DNA from: Armillaria gallica
Taxonomy: Eukaryota; Basidiomycota; Agaricomycetes; Agaricales; Physalacriaceae
Assembly: GCA_037576215.1 (NCBI GenBank)
Contig: JBANDB010000003.1
Coordinates: forward strand, 5,890,001-5,954,000
DNA length: 64,000 nt
Direction: 5' to 3'
A program made the translations under genes and the position numbers. This document shows positions 11,400 through 22,549 of this stretch, piece by piece (position 1 is the stretch's first letter; each line of letters starts with the position of its first letter). A model generated the notes under the pieces. It made no database searches, was not told the origin of the DNA, and worked only from the letters and a program-made list of their open reading frames with translations.

Positions 11400-13376
11400 A
11401 TGTCATCTGTACCAGCAGGACAACCTACTGAACTTCCAGCTTTTGACAATAGTTTGGGAGCTCTCTACATTGGATCTAGTCTCGCCACAGTGTGTGTATT
11501 CTTTTTGTCCTCAAATTCTCGCAAGAAATCTAATGGCATTCAACCAAGTCTGTACGGTGTCATCTGTGTGCAGACATTCTTATACGCCACTTCCAATCGA
11601 ACTCGATTCGACAGCTGGGCAATGAAGTTGCTTGTCTTCATTCTTTTGTAAGTTACGCAGTCAGGACTCAACAGCAGCAAGGCTCATCTCAATCGTAGCG
11701 TGAGTACTTTTATTCCCATCTCCAAGCTGAGCGCACCTGATCATGTTCCTAAATAGGGACTAGACACCGCACAGCAGTGCCTCATGTTGGCGGGAATGTA
11801 CCGTTTCTTGATTACTGACTATGCCAATCCGGCCGCGCTTTCGACAGGAGGACCGGGTAGCGGCCTAGCGTGAGCGTGTCTTTCTTATACTCATATGTGC
11901 GGCTCTCACCGATATATGAGTAGGTTAGCCACCTACGTGAGTTCAAATAAATTTTTCGGGCCCCCGTGGCTTTAACGCGCATTCAAAAGGACGAAGCAAT
12001 CGTTGCAGTAAGTTCTCGTTTCTTTTCCCTTTCATTAAGACCACCTATCGGATTAGATCTGCTCCATTCTTCTGGTACAGCTGTAAGGAAGCGGCATCCT
12101 TCTTGGTGAACGTCGAGATGACAATAGTTTGTAGGTTCTTCTGTTGGCGTGTATGGACTTTTAGTACCTCTTCGCTTCACCTCTACATCCGAATCGCAAT
12201 TATCGCAATCTCGGTAGGTCCTTCTGCCATGCAAGCCTTGTGCCTTCCTTACGATCAATCATAGGTCGCATTAGCGTTCCTTAATTTTGGTTAGTACGGC
12301 GAGACTGCCGTTATCTTAGGCTTATTACGAGCTCCACATATCAACTCGCAGCCTCGTATATCTGTACGCCTGCCTATACATTCGTGACAGCTCAATGACA
12401 CTAATAATTCCCCGCAGGTCTGTCTATCTTTGGCTTCAGGCACCACTTCTTTGCCGTCAATTCACCCGACTTTACTGTGGGCCATTTCATTTGTAACGAA
12501 GGTCCGGCTGAGGAATAACGCATCAGGTCTCTTGGAAAATATCCGCTTCGAGTGGGATTGCTTTTGATGTTATAATGACTATAGCGATGAGTGGGCGATC
12601 TTTCCCTCTATAGCTATACGGTCGATCATGATCTCATGTAACTTTTGAAGCTCTGAGTCTTTACCGTTGGCGATCACTGGGGATGAAAAGGTCCGTAGCC
12701 GTCTTTGCTTTGCTCCTACTATGTCACGGAACTAATCTATCTATGTTTTGTTACAGGAGTAATCATGTCATTGTTATCCTCATATTACTCACTGTCAATA
12801 CGAACCTCGTCACGACGTTAGTTTTTTTCGCACTATCTTCATATGTCTACGACTGAGATTCTCCAAAAGACTCATCTCAATAGGTGCACTCGTTACTGTA
12901 AGGCTATCCGACCGCGTCGGTTCACGCACTTGACGGATCCTCAATAGTATCTGGTGCTCCCTAATGCGACGATATATGGAGGGCTCTACCTCCTTCTTTC
13001 TAAATGTATAACTCCTCTGTTTAACGGTTTTGCGTAATTATTGATTTGTATTCGACCTTCTAGCTTATCTCAATTCGTTTCTGGCGATGTAAGTCTGATC
13101 TTCGCTCATAACTCGAGCTCAGCTAATCACATCTTGTTTTCCCTAGTCTCAATTCTCGAGATTTCCTTCGAGAGAAGATGGATTACCACTCACAACCAGG
13201 GCAATCATCTATTCCAGATTTCGCGGGCCCAAGTGTACGCGCAGATACTACTTCAATACGTATGCGTTGAACTGACATAAGTTCGCTCCCAGACTACTGA
13301 CGGGGCATCGATCGCTGGTGAACAATTTGAGTCGTCGCTGACCCCTGCTGTCGGTAGCTCAACGTCGAAAGCGTAA
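11400..13376 (+). CDS. DUF6534-type multi-pass membrane protein, copy 3
   Basis: Starts MSSVPAGQPTELPAFDNSLG at 11400; exon 1 joins exon 2 (LYGVICVQTFLYATSN) across a GT-AG intron. Later pieces include a segment around LAGMYRFLITDYANPAAL, FFCWRVWTF, a helix of IRIAIIAISVGPS, VNTNLVTT, NATIYGG and LNSREFP, then EQFESSLTPAVGSSTSKA-stop at 13376. The 3' part is more diverged than copies 1 and 2. The intron 2 frame problem is present here too. Beyond the stop the array similarity ends, marking the edge of the duplicated block. Confidence 0.6.
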
Positions 13377-13544
13377 TATGTTTCTGTAGCCTGAATAGCT
13401 ATTATCATCATATTCTCACACAAGGCGATAATCGTGGCGTCAAAAGTCTCTATATCATCGCTGACTGATGAAACCTGAAGAGTGGCTCACGTAAGTACAC
13501 ACGATCGGTGCCAACATATATTACACAATACTACCTCCCCCTCG

Positions 13545-13625
13545 CGTCGAGATTTGAACCCCAGTCAACTGACATCAACTAGGACACGCAATAACCCTTC
13601 AACGCGTTCCGACTCTAGCGGTGTA
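13545..13625 (-). repeat. tRNA-like / SINE-like relic
   Basis: On the minus strand a D-arm-like start (GGAACGCGTTGAAGGGTTA) is followed about 35 bases later by GGTTCAAATCT, which matches the polymerase III B box at 10 of 11 positions. A clean tRNA cloverleaf cannot be drawn because the T stem has mismatches and the acceptor stem does not close. A tRNA-derived SINE head or a decayed tRNA is the best reading. Confidence 0.35.
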
Positions 13626-13699
13626 GCATAGGGAGCAAATCCGCCAACACCGCTGTATCTAGGGCACGATCTGGGCCGAGATCAAATCATCCACGCCGA

Positions 13700-15170
13700 G
13701 GAGATCTTTATATTTGATTGCCCTAACATTCTGTGGAGCTCTTCAAGTAGATGTGCCAAAGATTCGTCCTCAGGTGGTAGCGATGGAAGTTGTCATAGGC
13801 TGGGCGTCGCCGACGCGGAGCGAGTTCATGTACGTGAGGATATGTCACTGATGGATGGTGATGGTGGTATTGGTATTGGCGATGTCGAAGGGCCGAACCC
13901 ACCTTGCCACCCTGCATAGTCTGCTCAGAAAGAGTCGGTATCGACGCCAGTACTGCGTACGAGATGTCCCCGTATGTTTTCAGAAACCTCGGTTGAAAGG
14001 AAAAGCACTACGATGAGCGCAGTGCAAGCAAGCTGGTGAACCAACGTACTCCGAGCGTATCTCTCGCTATTCCCTTTCCAGCTTATCCCGTGATGACTCT
14101 CGCCTATCTTTGAGTTGATTACTGGACGACATACGTGCTGCACAGCACAATAGCAATTTTTTTGAAAGACCAAATGCCGTCGAGCATCCGCAGTGATGGT
14201 AAATAGAAACGCCAAGTCCTGAAATTGCATGGACACCGGGCCGGAGACGTGAGAATAATTCTGAACTCCGACCACTGCCGGGACAGTCCTACTTCACTCG
14301 TCGTTGAACAATGGTATGTCTTCATTGTCGTCCATAGGATAAATACTGATGCTCTGCAGGGTGGAGGTGGACGATATCCGTATCCCCAAGTATGTTTGGT
14401 CAACAGCTGGCGTGTTGAGGATTATGGTTTCACAGCCACTGGGCCGACGGCGTAGCCGTCTTTTGTTTTACATTATTTTGATTTTCATGTCGATCACTAC
14501 CGCATCTTGGCTTCGTACCACCACCACCTACGTATCTGTCACGAATATACGTTCGTTCGAGCCATATCCTTCACGTCCTCTGTGCCTGCCGACGTCTATT
14601 CCCAACATGGCGAGTAGTCTGTACTGGTGATAAACATATCCGGGTTGCTGACCAGCTTGAAGGTGGCTGATAATCTCAGCCATCCAACTGGAAAGCGAAC
14701 ACGGCAGTCGTCGCGACCAGAATTTTTGCTATCGCTTACCTCGTTGGATCATTGAGTACCACAAGAGAGGTGTGTTTATCGATACCTTCGTTTATCTTAA
14801 GAATACTGACATACAAGTCGACATTAGCACCGAAAAAGATCCGTCAATGTGGGCGGAACAGTTCCAGGAGGTGGAGAAGGTGCGCCCCCAAAAATTTTCG
14901 CTGTCCAAAGCTCATCTTCGTTCAGGACCCAAAGTAAAATACCGAGTCTACGATGCCATATCCTCTTTTGACGACTTAACTGGATGAATTTTCGATTTCA
15001 ATCATCGTCGCGATATCATAGCGAAATGCATCGCAAATTGAATTGGAATGACACAGGAGAAGATCTAGCGCGCCTTTCCATCTGAGCACAAAAAGTGACG
15101 GTGTTATGTGGACCTAGGATCATCGCAAAGCCTCAACAAGTTTTTCCCTTCTATCGTTCGATTGAGTACT
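13700..15170. other. Unassigned region with scraps of coding-like sequence
   Basis: No complete gene can be built. On the minus strand a phrase ending HLLEELHRML (about 13740) and a piece with SHVSGPVSMQFQDLAFLF (about 14200) read like parts of one spliced or broken gene. On the plus strand 14772-14987 gives a 71-residue piece (ends SSFDDLTG) with no obvious start exon. None resembles a family I know. Confidence 0.3.
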
Positions 15171-15376
15171 ATTTGATCACACTTTTTTGATTTCTGGCGT
15201 ACACTTGTATCGGATTGCAATGACTGCTCCGTAAGACTCTTAGGGAGAGTAATTGTCGTGCCCGGGTCCAAGTTTCTCTAACATAATTTTGCCTTGCTAC
15301 ATCTTCACAGTAGAGGTATACATGTCGATATTGGAAGGAGGAGCGTTTATATCGCATATGAATGGGTAACATGCTA

Positions 15377-17546
15377 TTAGAAGGGACAACATAGGTCCAA
15401 GGAGAAAGATTCTGTGTCCGAGACCGATTGGGTCTCACTGCTGTGGGTGAGTACGAATCATCTTGCTTGTATACGGTGACACTCACCTTTCCGATGCTTC
15501 ATTTTCTAAAGGTATCCCGACGCACAGTGTACCAGAACGGTTTGTCTGCGCCAACACATACGCCGGGAGGTTGCACATACCAACCTTTCCGATCATGACG
15601 TTGCCCAGATCCGCTTTCCGTGCTACGAGCAGAGACGTCACACCGCTACCATGGACTGCCAGTGAAATCAAGGCATTGGGCTTATCAGTGACGATGACCT
15701 TCACCATCACCTGGTTATTCAGATCCAATAAACTCCCTCTGGCATACTGCTTGTCTTTTCCACTGGGTGGGCTCCAAGTTGGAATGAGCCGGCTTTCCCC
15801 CCACTCGAAAAGCTCTGCGAGCTTTGGGTCTTGCCTGCCAAGGCTATCCTGAAGCTCGTCTCCCCAGAGATCACAATCAAGGAATATCCATCCATCCCGC
15901 TGCAGATATATGGTTCCGACCACCATTTCAAAGATAACGAAGAGGCTGGAGCCTGCCCAAATAGTTGCGATCCAAGTCTCCAATCGGTTTGTGATGTATG
16001 CCACAAACGCAATGATCTTTATTACGACGAGGAAGGCCCGAGACAATCGTTTAAGAGGTCGCATGTCCTTGTTGTTGTACAATCCGAATGGATCTCTTTT
16101 CAACGAATCTCGCAGCTCTACCGTCTTGCTACCAATGATGCACAACGGTGTCATGATGCCCATCCCGTCTGCTCCCACTGGAAATGCGTGGACAATCGGC
16201 TCTAATCTTTCGTTTCCTGCGCCGGGTTTGATAGGAGGACCGAGCCATCCACCTTCTCCCAAGCTGCATACTGCTGCCAAGCTTGCTGTATTGAAAAATC
16301 CTTGGTTCAGCTCGAGCAACCAAGCAAGATCTTTCCACCCATCTTCTCCTTTCAGGTCCTCAAGCCGTGCCCGGCGAGGTAGCAACCCATTCAACGCCTT
16401 CCCGAGGAACTTGTGCTCCTCAAATCCCGTCCCGGCGAGGTCTCGAGTGATAGCTTCAACCACGAGTGCATGAATGGCATTCTGCCAAGAAACCGAGCCG
16501 GCATTGGTCGAGTGCTGCATGATAGCGTACAGATGCCAACGGTGGTCATATGCGGCTTTGGTCTGCATCTGCTCTCGAAAAGCACGGGCAGTCTCCCGGT
16601 ATGCATAGGTCCTCAGCGAACCATCTTGTTCTCGCTGTCTAGTGAGGCGGATGATAGCCGCAGCATGCAGGATTTCGCCGATAGTGAAGAGTCGAGTGCC
16701 CCATTTGCATTTGGTGGAGGTATGGTCACAATTTTCCTCATGACAGAAGACGGCAACTTTGGATGCATTGCAGAAGATATCAGCAAGACGACCGAGCTCT
16801 TGGGATCTTTCTGGGCTGTCATCAGGATGATCAGGCTGTGTAACGTCGGACAAGCAGAACTCGTCCAACCAGATATACTCCGTACGGTTGCCCACAGAAC
16901 GAGTTGCAGAACAGTATTCGATGAGGAGCCGTTCCGCGATGCGCTTTCGGTCTTTCAAAGTGAATCGACGCTTCTCTGTCGGCGCTGCTTCCACTGTCAA
17001 CCCAGCCTCCTGAAATAGCACGTATGCACTATCCATTGGATAGCTGAGTGCTGTGTATCCCCGGTTCCTGACCTCCTCTGACCAGCAAACCTGTTGCGAG
17101 AATAAAATGGTCCCATCTACGATCTGCACCTTTAGCAGCCATCGCGGTGCTGATCCCGTGGGTGCGTATACCCCTGTACCACCGCCTGGAGCGTTGGTCA
17201 GTACTGAGTCAGGTGCACAGGTGAGCTCTGTAGGCCAAGATGCATTGGCATAGTTCGAGATATGTCCCTGGACTGCGCGCGGAATGGAAAGGTAGACGGG
17301 AGCGAAGATGACTTTGATGAGGAAACGCAGGATCTGGGCGGGGACGTGAAAGAAGTCAGACCTTCGACGTGAAAACCAACATGACGCTTCCACGTTGGCG
17401 TCTTCAATGACAATGCGCTGCAGTCGGACATGTGAGAAAGCCGCAATGGAGACGACGAGAGCATCCTTGGCTTTTTTGAACTTGTTGGGCATAGTAAAGC
17501 CAACATTCAGCCTTCTCTTTGTGGGGCGGATTCGACTATACATCAT
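15377..17546 (-). CDS. HET-like (heterokaryon-incompatibility-related) protein
   Basis: A long exon (17546-15487) joins a short last exon (15440-15377) through a 46-base intron with a GTGAGT donor and CCCACAG acceptor, giving 707 residues. Three blocks resemble the HET domain: YTALSYPMDSAYVLF (about 168-182), YIWLDEFCLSD (about 223-233) and, after SQELGRLADIFCNAS, a KWGTRLFTIGEIL block like the usual W-T-R-x-W-T-L-x-E. Two hydrophobic segments (about 510-570) suggest membrane anchoring. HET proteins take part in non-self recognition and cell death in fungi. The match is weak, the canonical W-G and C-I-N-Q residues are replaced, so the role is inferred only. An alternative start is the Met at residue 19. 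Confidence 0.55.
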
Positions 17547-18229
17547 GGGGGAATGTAAAGAGCTTTACCCAACAAATTTTCATTTTCCTTCATTCGTCGG
17601 GCGCTATGCAGTCTTCAAAGATACCTTGTCCTCCAATTGGATCCAATGTCAAGTTTTCGCCCACGAATATTTATAGAACACAGCTTCACATCTCGGTAGA
17701 AGGTGAAAAATTGTAGACGTTACGGAATCGCTCCTAGGTCTTCCTCTAAATCATATCGCGCTGGCTTGCATTGGCAATCTCTCTTCCTACCAAGGATGAA
17801 AGTGTCAGCGCGAGCATCTTTGAGACGCTCGTCATACACCCTATCGTGTTTACTATACCAGTAATTGTGACCGGATGCACACATTACAGAGCCCCAGTAT
17901 CAATTTGTTGATCACTGCGCATTATCGTCGCCCCACTGCAGAATCAGATGTTCTATCTGGTGCACCAATGAGAATCCATTCTGTCGCTAGCTCGCACGGA
18001 ATGTCAACTCAATAAGCGCTTCATTTAATCTTCATCGAAGCATCTATCAACACTTTTCTCATCCTCAGAAGGACCATTCTACCTTTTATGCTAGACGACA
18101 AAAAGTGCCGTCTAGGGATTGCTCTTCTACTTTTGGACAACACTTGTAAGCTTGTTTCCCCTTGTTCAATGAAGCAATCACTTAGTATTTGAAAGACTGA
18201 CACTACTCGCAACGCCAGAAGTACCATCG
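17547..18229. other. Intergenic, no gene seen
   Basis: Between the HET-like gene start (minus) and the next plus-strand gene. It should hold both promoters. No repeat, RNA gene or convincing reading frame is visible. Confidence 0.5.
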
Positions 18230-19366
18230 ATGGGTTTATCAATCAGCCGAATATCTACAATCGATTCTTCCACGATGCCAAACTACACTGAACTAGCCTC
18301 GCAGGTCATCCCTCAGACTAAGACTGAACTTCCGGTCCGCCTCCGTTCTGCCTGCGGCTACTTGCCCATGCCATTGTACATGGGCTGGGACACCGATTCA
18401 CTCACGGATGCTCCCGATAGTACAAGTACTATTCCCCATCTCAAGCTGACGGATATGCTGTCCGGAGCCACCAGAGAGATCCAAGCATCTTGGATGCATG
18501 CATTATACAAGCACACCTCCTCGCGTCATGATGGGGTAACGTTGTTACATCTCAAGGAGGCCGGCTACTCTTCGCAGCTCTCGTGGCAACATGTAGTCAT
18601 AGTTGCAACACTTACTGTCCAGCTTGGACTTGCGTTGTACGGATTTGTAGGTGGACAGGAGAGGGAGGGGTGGATTATCCTGCTTGGCTTGTTCACTAGG
18701 GGCTGGGAAGGTCTGATCACTTGGGCGTATCCGGCGACCCTTCGTCCTAGATCGTCAGAACACCGAGGTTTTATGCCTTGCATACCGGCATGACAACAGT
18801 CCATATCCTAGTCATTGCTCATGAACCCGCTACGAAGAAAAGTCGCAGGGTGGAGTACATCAATCTCGAGGATTCAGCCGTGCCCCTTCCGAGAAACAAT
18901 GCATCCTTGTTGGAATCTTCTTGTAGAGGTGTGTTGAACGCCCTTGGTTGGGCCCGAAAGGCCATCGTCATCCTATCCCAGTCGACCGGTTTTCTGCTCT
19001 CTGTTGTTCTTCTCCTCGGGAGCATTATCATGGAAGTTTTATCCAGATTTACCGGCGCACTTCCTACATATTCAACTAGCACCCCGTTGGAGACAGGGGG
19101 GAGCCTACTTGATAAGATAACTGCTGTGTGTCAGGCGACGGATTGTGTCTGTAGGGCTTGTAGAAGCAATGCTTCCTGATCCCGCAGGGGAGCATAGGGA
19201 CTACAAGTGGATTTCGAGAGTTGTCAAAGATGGTGCGTCCAGCGCAGGTCTTCATCCTACACACCCAGAGGCACAGTCCATTTTGGGAACGACCTTGAAA
19301 AGAACTGCATGGGTAAGTGTTGAGTATCATCTCGAGATCTCGGTCTTTGAATTAATCGACACTTAG
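18230..19366 (+). pseudogene. Four-helix-like membrane protein gene with two frame breaks
   Basis: The first piece (18230-18793) gives 187 residues with two hydrophobic helices (around VVIVATLTVQLGLALYGFV and IILLGLFTRGWEGLITW). At about 18770 the family-like frame shifts to FYALHTGMTTVHILVI and continues to 19140 through a third helix (GFLLSVVLLLGSIIMEVL). At about 19140 it shifts again to VGLVEAMLPDPAGEHRDYKWISRV. The three pieces form one coherent protein, and no splice sites fit the two junctions, so single-base indels are the simplest reading. It resembles Agaricomycete proteins of unknown function that I recall only loosely. Sequencing error cannot be excluded. Confidence 0.5.
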
Positions 19367-19663
19367 CGAGGAATGGGTGTTTAATGTCTTCGCGATAGTA
19401 ACTTTCCAGTCCCGAGTCCCAAGATAAATGTATAATATTCATCTTCGTACTTGTCTTTCTGGTGTATCAGAAAGTTGGCTGGATGTGTCGAACCCGTGGG
19501 TAGATCGCTATTATAACCCTATACCTGGAAGCCCGTAGCCACAGGGCAACACTAACGAACTCAAGTCACACGAAGTGCGAGGAACGAGCTCTATAAAGAC
19601 GTCGAGACGATACAGGTGGTGGTAAGCTAAAGAGAAGGGAACGTATGTAGCTACCTATCTAGG

Positions 19664-21086
19664 TTATCCGGCTACCTCCGGTAGATAACCGGTGTTCCCG
19701 GTTACAATACCCAGCAAAAACTCCTCCGTGAACTCGGCCAGCTGCCGTTGCCTGTTTTCATCCAAAGCCGCCGGTGCTTGCGCTATTGCCACATTCGGAG
19801 GGAATATGTAGGCACCGTGTGTTATGTTGGGGTTATTACGCGACATGCAAGCTGCAAAAACAGACGTGTACGCTCCCCTAGTCTGAGGATGCAAAAAAAA
19901 CCCAAGCGACCAAATCCAAAAGGGAGGGTAAGGGAGGGAATTCAGCGAGCGTATAGCGCCGTCCTAAAAATTCATGCATGAGCAATGGTCAAGCAATGGA
20001 AGGAAGTACGAACGCTCAGTATGGCACCTGGGTGCGTGATCAATACCATTACTTTGGATTGTTCTTCAGAAAGACGCCGCACTAGATCATTCGTCCATAG
20101 ATGTACGGCGAGTTTTGAGTATTCTAGCAGAAGTTCAACTTGCAAATCGGGTGAATAGCGAATTACATACTGTAACGCTCCAAACTGGGTAGCAAGAACC
20201 ACCTAAACGGGTGATTCCATGCCTCCTTGGAGCCGTAATCCAAGTACTTAACACGGCTATGGCCGTCGGATCCGACCTGCCTTGAGTAAATGAACAGCCA
20301 AACAGGCGAGTTGAAGAAAACTTGCATTAATTATCCGCACATCCGCGCCGGGCAACGATGCCGTTGACTCAAGAAGTGGAAGCAGTGTTCTTGTAAATAC
20401 GTAGGGTCCTAAGTAGCTGGGAGATAGGGTAAGTAGAGCAGCCGAAGCCAACAAGGTGGATAGAAACACAGACTTGATCGCCATGCTCTCCCCAATGCCG
20501 TCTGCGTTCATTTCAACCTTTTGAAGGTCGGCTATCCTAGAGCAAACGGGGATCAGTATCTATACTGAGAGATTACAGTGGACACAGACAGTCCTGCGTT
20601 GTTGACTAAACGTGTATATTAGTTGAATAAATAGCGACCGAACAGCAGGCGAACTAACCCAGGATATCAAGTCTGCTTTCCCTAGCGACGAAACGCTCTG
20701 CGGATTCCTTAGCAGAGCGGGGATCCTTGAGATCGAGTTCATGCCATATGATTTCTCCAAAACCTGGATCGAGTCCCTCCTTTTCCAGTCGCTCCATAGC
20801 TTCTTTCGCTCTAGTTTCATCCCGAACGGCCATATATACCTGGAACGACGCCGTGTCAGAATATTCAAAAAAAATTAAGTGTATTCATAAATGAATCACC
20901 TTTGCACCCATTCTTGAAAAGTGCTGAAGGGTAGCGAAGCCTATGCCTCTGCTATGAAGGTACGAGTAAGTTAGGCCCCAAGACCGTAAAATGGTGATAC
21001 CTGGACCCAGTCACTATCAACACTTTCCCAGATAGGCTTGGAAGATCCTCCACAGGGTTAAAAGTTGCTGATGGAGCGACGCCCAT
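19664..21086 (-). CDS. Short-chain dehydrogenase/reductase, intact copy D
   Basis: Nine exons join in one frame: 21086-21001, 20948-20900, 20839-20659, 20605-20590, 20536-20474, 20416-20326, 20276-20171, 20123-20014 and 19963-19664, giving 333 residues. The Rossmann motif TGSRGIGF is split by intron 1. NNAG follows at about 107, then NYLGPYVFTRTLLPLLE and the catalytic YKYSK (about 197-201), split by an intron. Length and order fit the retinol-dehydrogenase-like SDRs of fungi, cytosolic or membrane-associated NAD(P)-dependent oxidoreductases; the substrate is unknown. The intron after exon 6 has a GC donor (GCAAGT). The last residues (IVTGNTGYLPEVAG) are absent from copies B and C and lie on an imperfect palindrome. 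It is the only family member here with no lesion. Confidence 0.85.
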
Positions 21087-22453
21087 GAAGTTTAGTCAAA
21101 GTACAGTCGAGAACAAGGATACGCTCAGTGACGCATTTTAAAGTCCGAGATCGCCAAACGTCACCTGTGGCTGTACGGCGACTCCGAATCGAGTTTTATT
21201 GTTCATCATCATGTAGATCTTATACTTACCCCCTGGATCCGAGCGCATCTTTCATCTGTCGACCCTCCAGCCGATATTTGGAAGTCACGTTGGAGAGATA
21301 AATTGGAGTTGAAGGACGAGTGTGCGAGGTGCGTTATACTTGCGTAATCACAGAAGCCTGGACAATGAATTGAATGCAAAGACAGTGGATCAAAGCGTCT
21401 TTTCTCTTTCGTTCAAGCAAGAGTCAAAACTAAGTCAAAACCTGGAGAAGCTGAGACGTCAATAGACGAATTTCCGAGGAACATTATCAGAATTCCTTCA
21501 AGCGTCTACAGTGTAAATTCCATTCCCTTGGAAAGACCACCTAGGTGAGCTCGTCGAATCCTCAGCTAAGTAGGCAGTAGCAGGCATGTGGGAACTTAAC
21601 TGATTAAGTAATCTTTGGCTTTGGCAGTGCTAACCGCGTGTGTGACACTGAGCGATAGATGTCTGGTGCTTGTACCACTTCGTTTCCTTTGGGTATACGG
21701 CTCAGGTCTTTGTAACAACCTAAGTTGTTGTAGATTAATAATACTTAAACGATTTTACATCTAGATCAGTATACAGCATGTCATGGTGCAAGCATCCGGC
21801 TAAGGCGGCATTGAACGATGACTACGGCATCTGTCAAACGCCCACTCTTCTCCCAATACCCACCCCTCAAGTGGAGGGGACCACCTCTACGCTTGCCAAA
21901 ATACTCTCCGCGAGTACAGATTTTACTGGCAAGGAGTACTTGACCACTGTTTGCGTATTGCGCACCTCGCACTCCGTCAATATCTGCCAGACGACTCAGG
22001 ACGGGTGTCAACGCTCTGGCAATGCTTAGCACGTAGCAGGTCGTTGCTGTCATGCTAGAGGAACGCTCGACAATCCAAAATCCTTCCTCCCGGGCCATAA
22101 TTTACCACCTACCCAATGTTTTACTGAAGTCGCCCCGCTCAAATCGATGGATAAAGGTGTTCAACCACGCTCAGTAAGCAGCTCTTCCTTTATGCATGAA
22201 TGCTTACCACGTTATAAACCACAGACCGCAGTGCTTGGCCCTCCAAAATCGCGTCAGCTCGTGACTGGTATTTTCCCATGCAGAGCCGTTCACAAGATAT
22301 CCCACCGATCGAAAAATCCCTAGCCGTATCACATTAAATCTTTAAGCTGGATCGTTTACTCAAAGGATTCCTGTATGAGGGGAAAATCTGCTTGCTTAAT
22401 ACCGGAATAACAAACGACAACGTGCACTCCCGTTTGTCTATGCTTGACATCCG
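21087..22453. other. Intergenic, no gene seen
   Basis: Upstream of SDR copy D. Unlike the array copies, no DUF6534 gene faces it. Short open frames (for example minus 22098-21781) have no family resemblance and no splice partners. Confidence 0.5.
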
Positions 22454-22470
22454 CCTCCTCCTCCTCCTCG
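22454..22470 (+). promoter_or_regulatory. CCT-repeat tract before zinc-finger gene 1
   Basis: A (CCT)5-CG tract lies 80 bases upstream of the ATG at 22550 and is followed by a TATA-like CATAAATACA. The same tract, spacing and following bases (ACATA(T)AAA..CAACGGCT) precede the paralogue at 28715. Confidence 0.45.
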
Positions 22471-22549
22471 CTGCATGCTACATAAATACATCAATACAAC
22501 GGCTTTCTTGCGCCATTTCCGTCCCATTCCGCCTCTTTCCGTCCTACAT

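Larger units (their letters stand above)
2176..13376. repeat. Tandem array of ~4.3-kb DUF6534/SDR units
   Basis: Three units can be aligned by eye: 2176-6484, 6485-10723 and a partial 10724-13376. DUF6534 start codons fall at 2780, 7115 and 11400 (spacing 4335 and 4285). The 3' intergenic parts of the first two units (4757-5062 and 9094-9401) are nearly identical, and the divergent promoters share stretches such as the segment after GCCTATTT. This indicates local tandem duplication. The third unit has no downstream SDR: similarity ends just past 13376, where unrelated sequence starts. Confidence 0.85.

Noticed and set aside
13545..13625. Functional tRNA gene
   Set aside because: T stem and acceptor stem do not pair; kept only as a SINE-like relic.
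15910..17018. Plus-strand frames of 187 and 201 residues inside the HET-like gene
   Set aside because: They are antisense to a well-supported 707-residue gene and show no family resemblance.
20537..20565. A 29-base intron in the intact SDR
   Set aside because: A donor further upstream (GTCTGT) gives a normal 53-base intron that also fits copy B.
2176..21086. Secondary-metabolite gene cluster built around the SDR copies
   Set aside because: No synthase, P450, transferase or transporter lies nearby; the SDRs are tandem relics.
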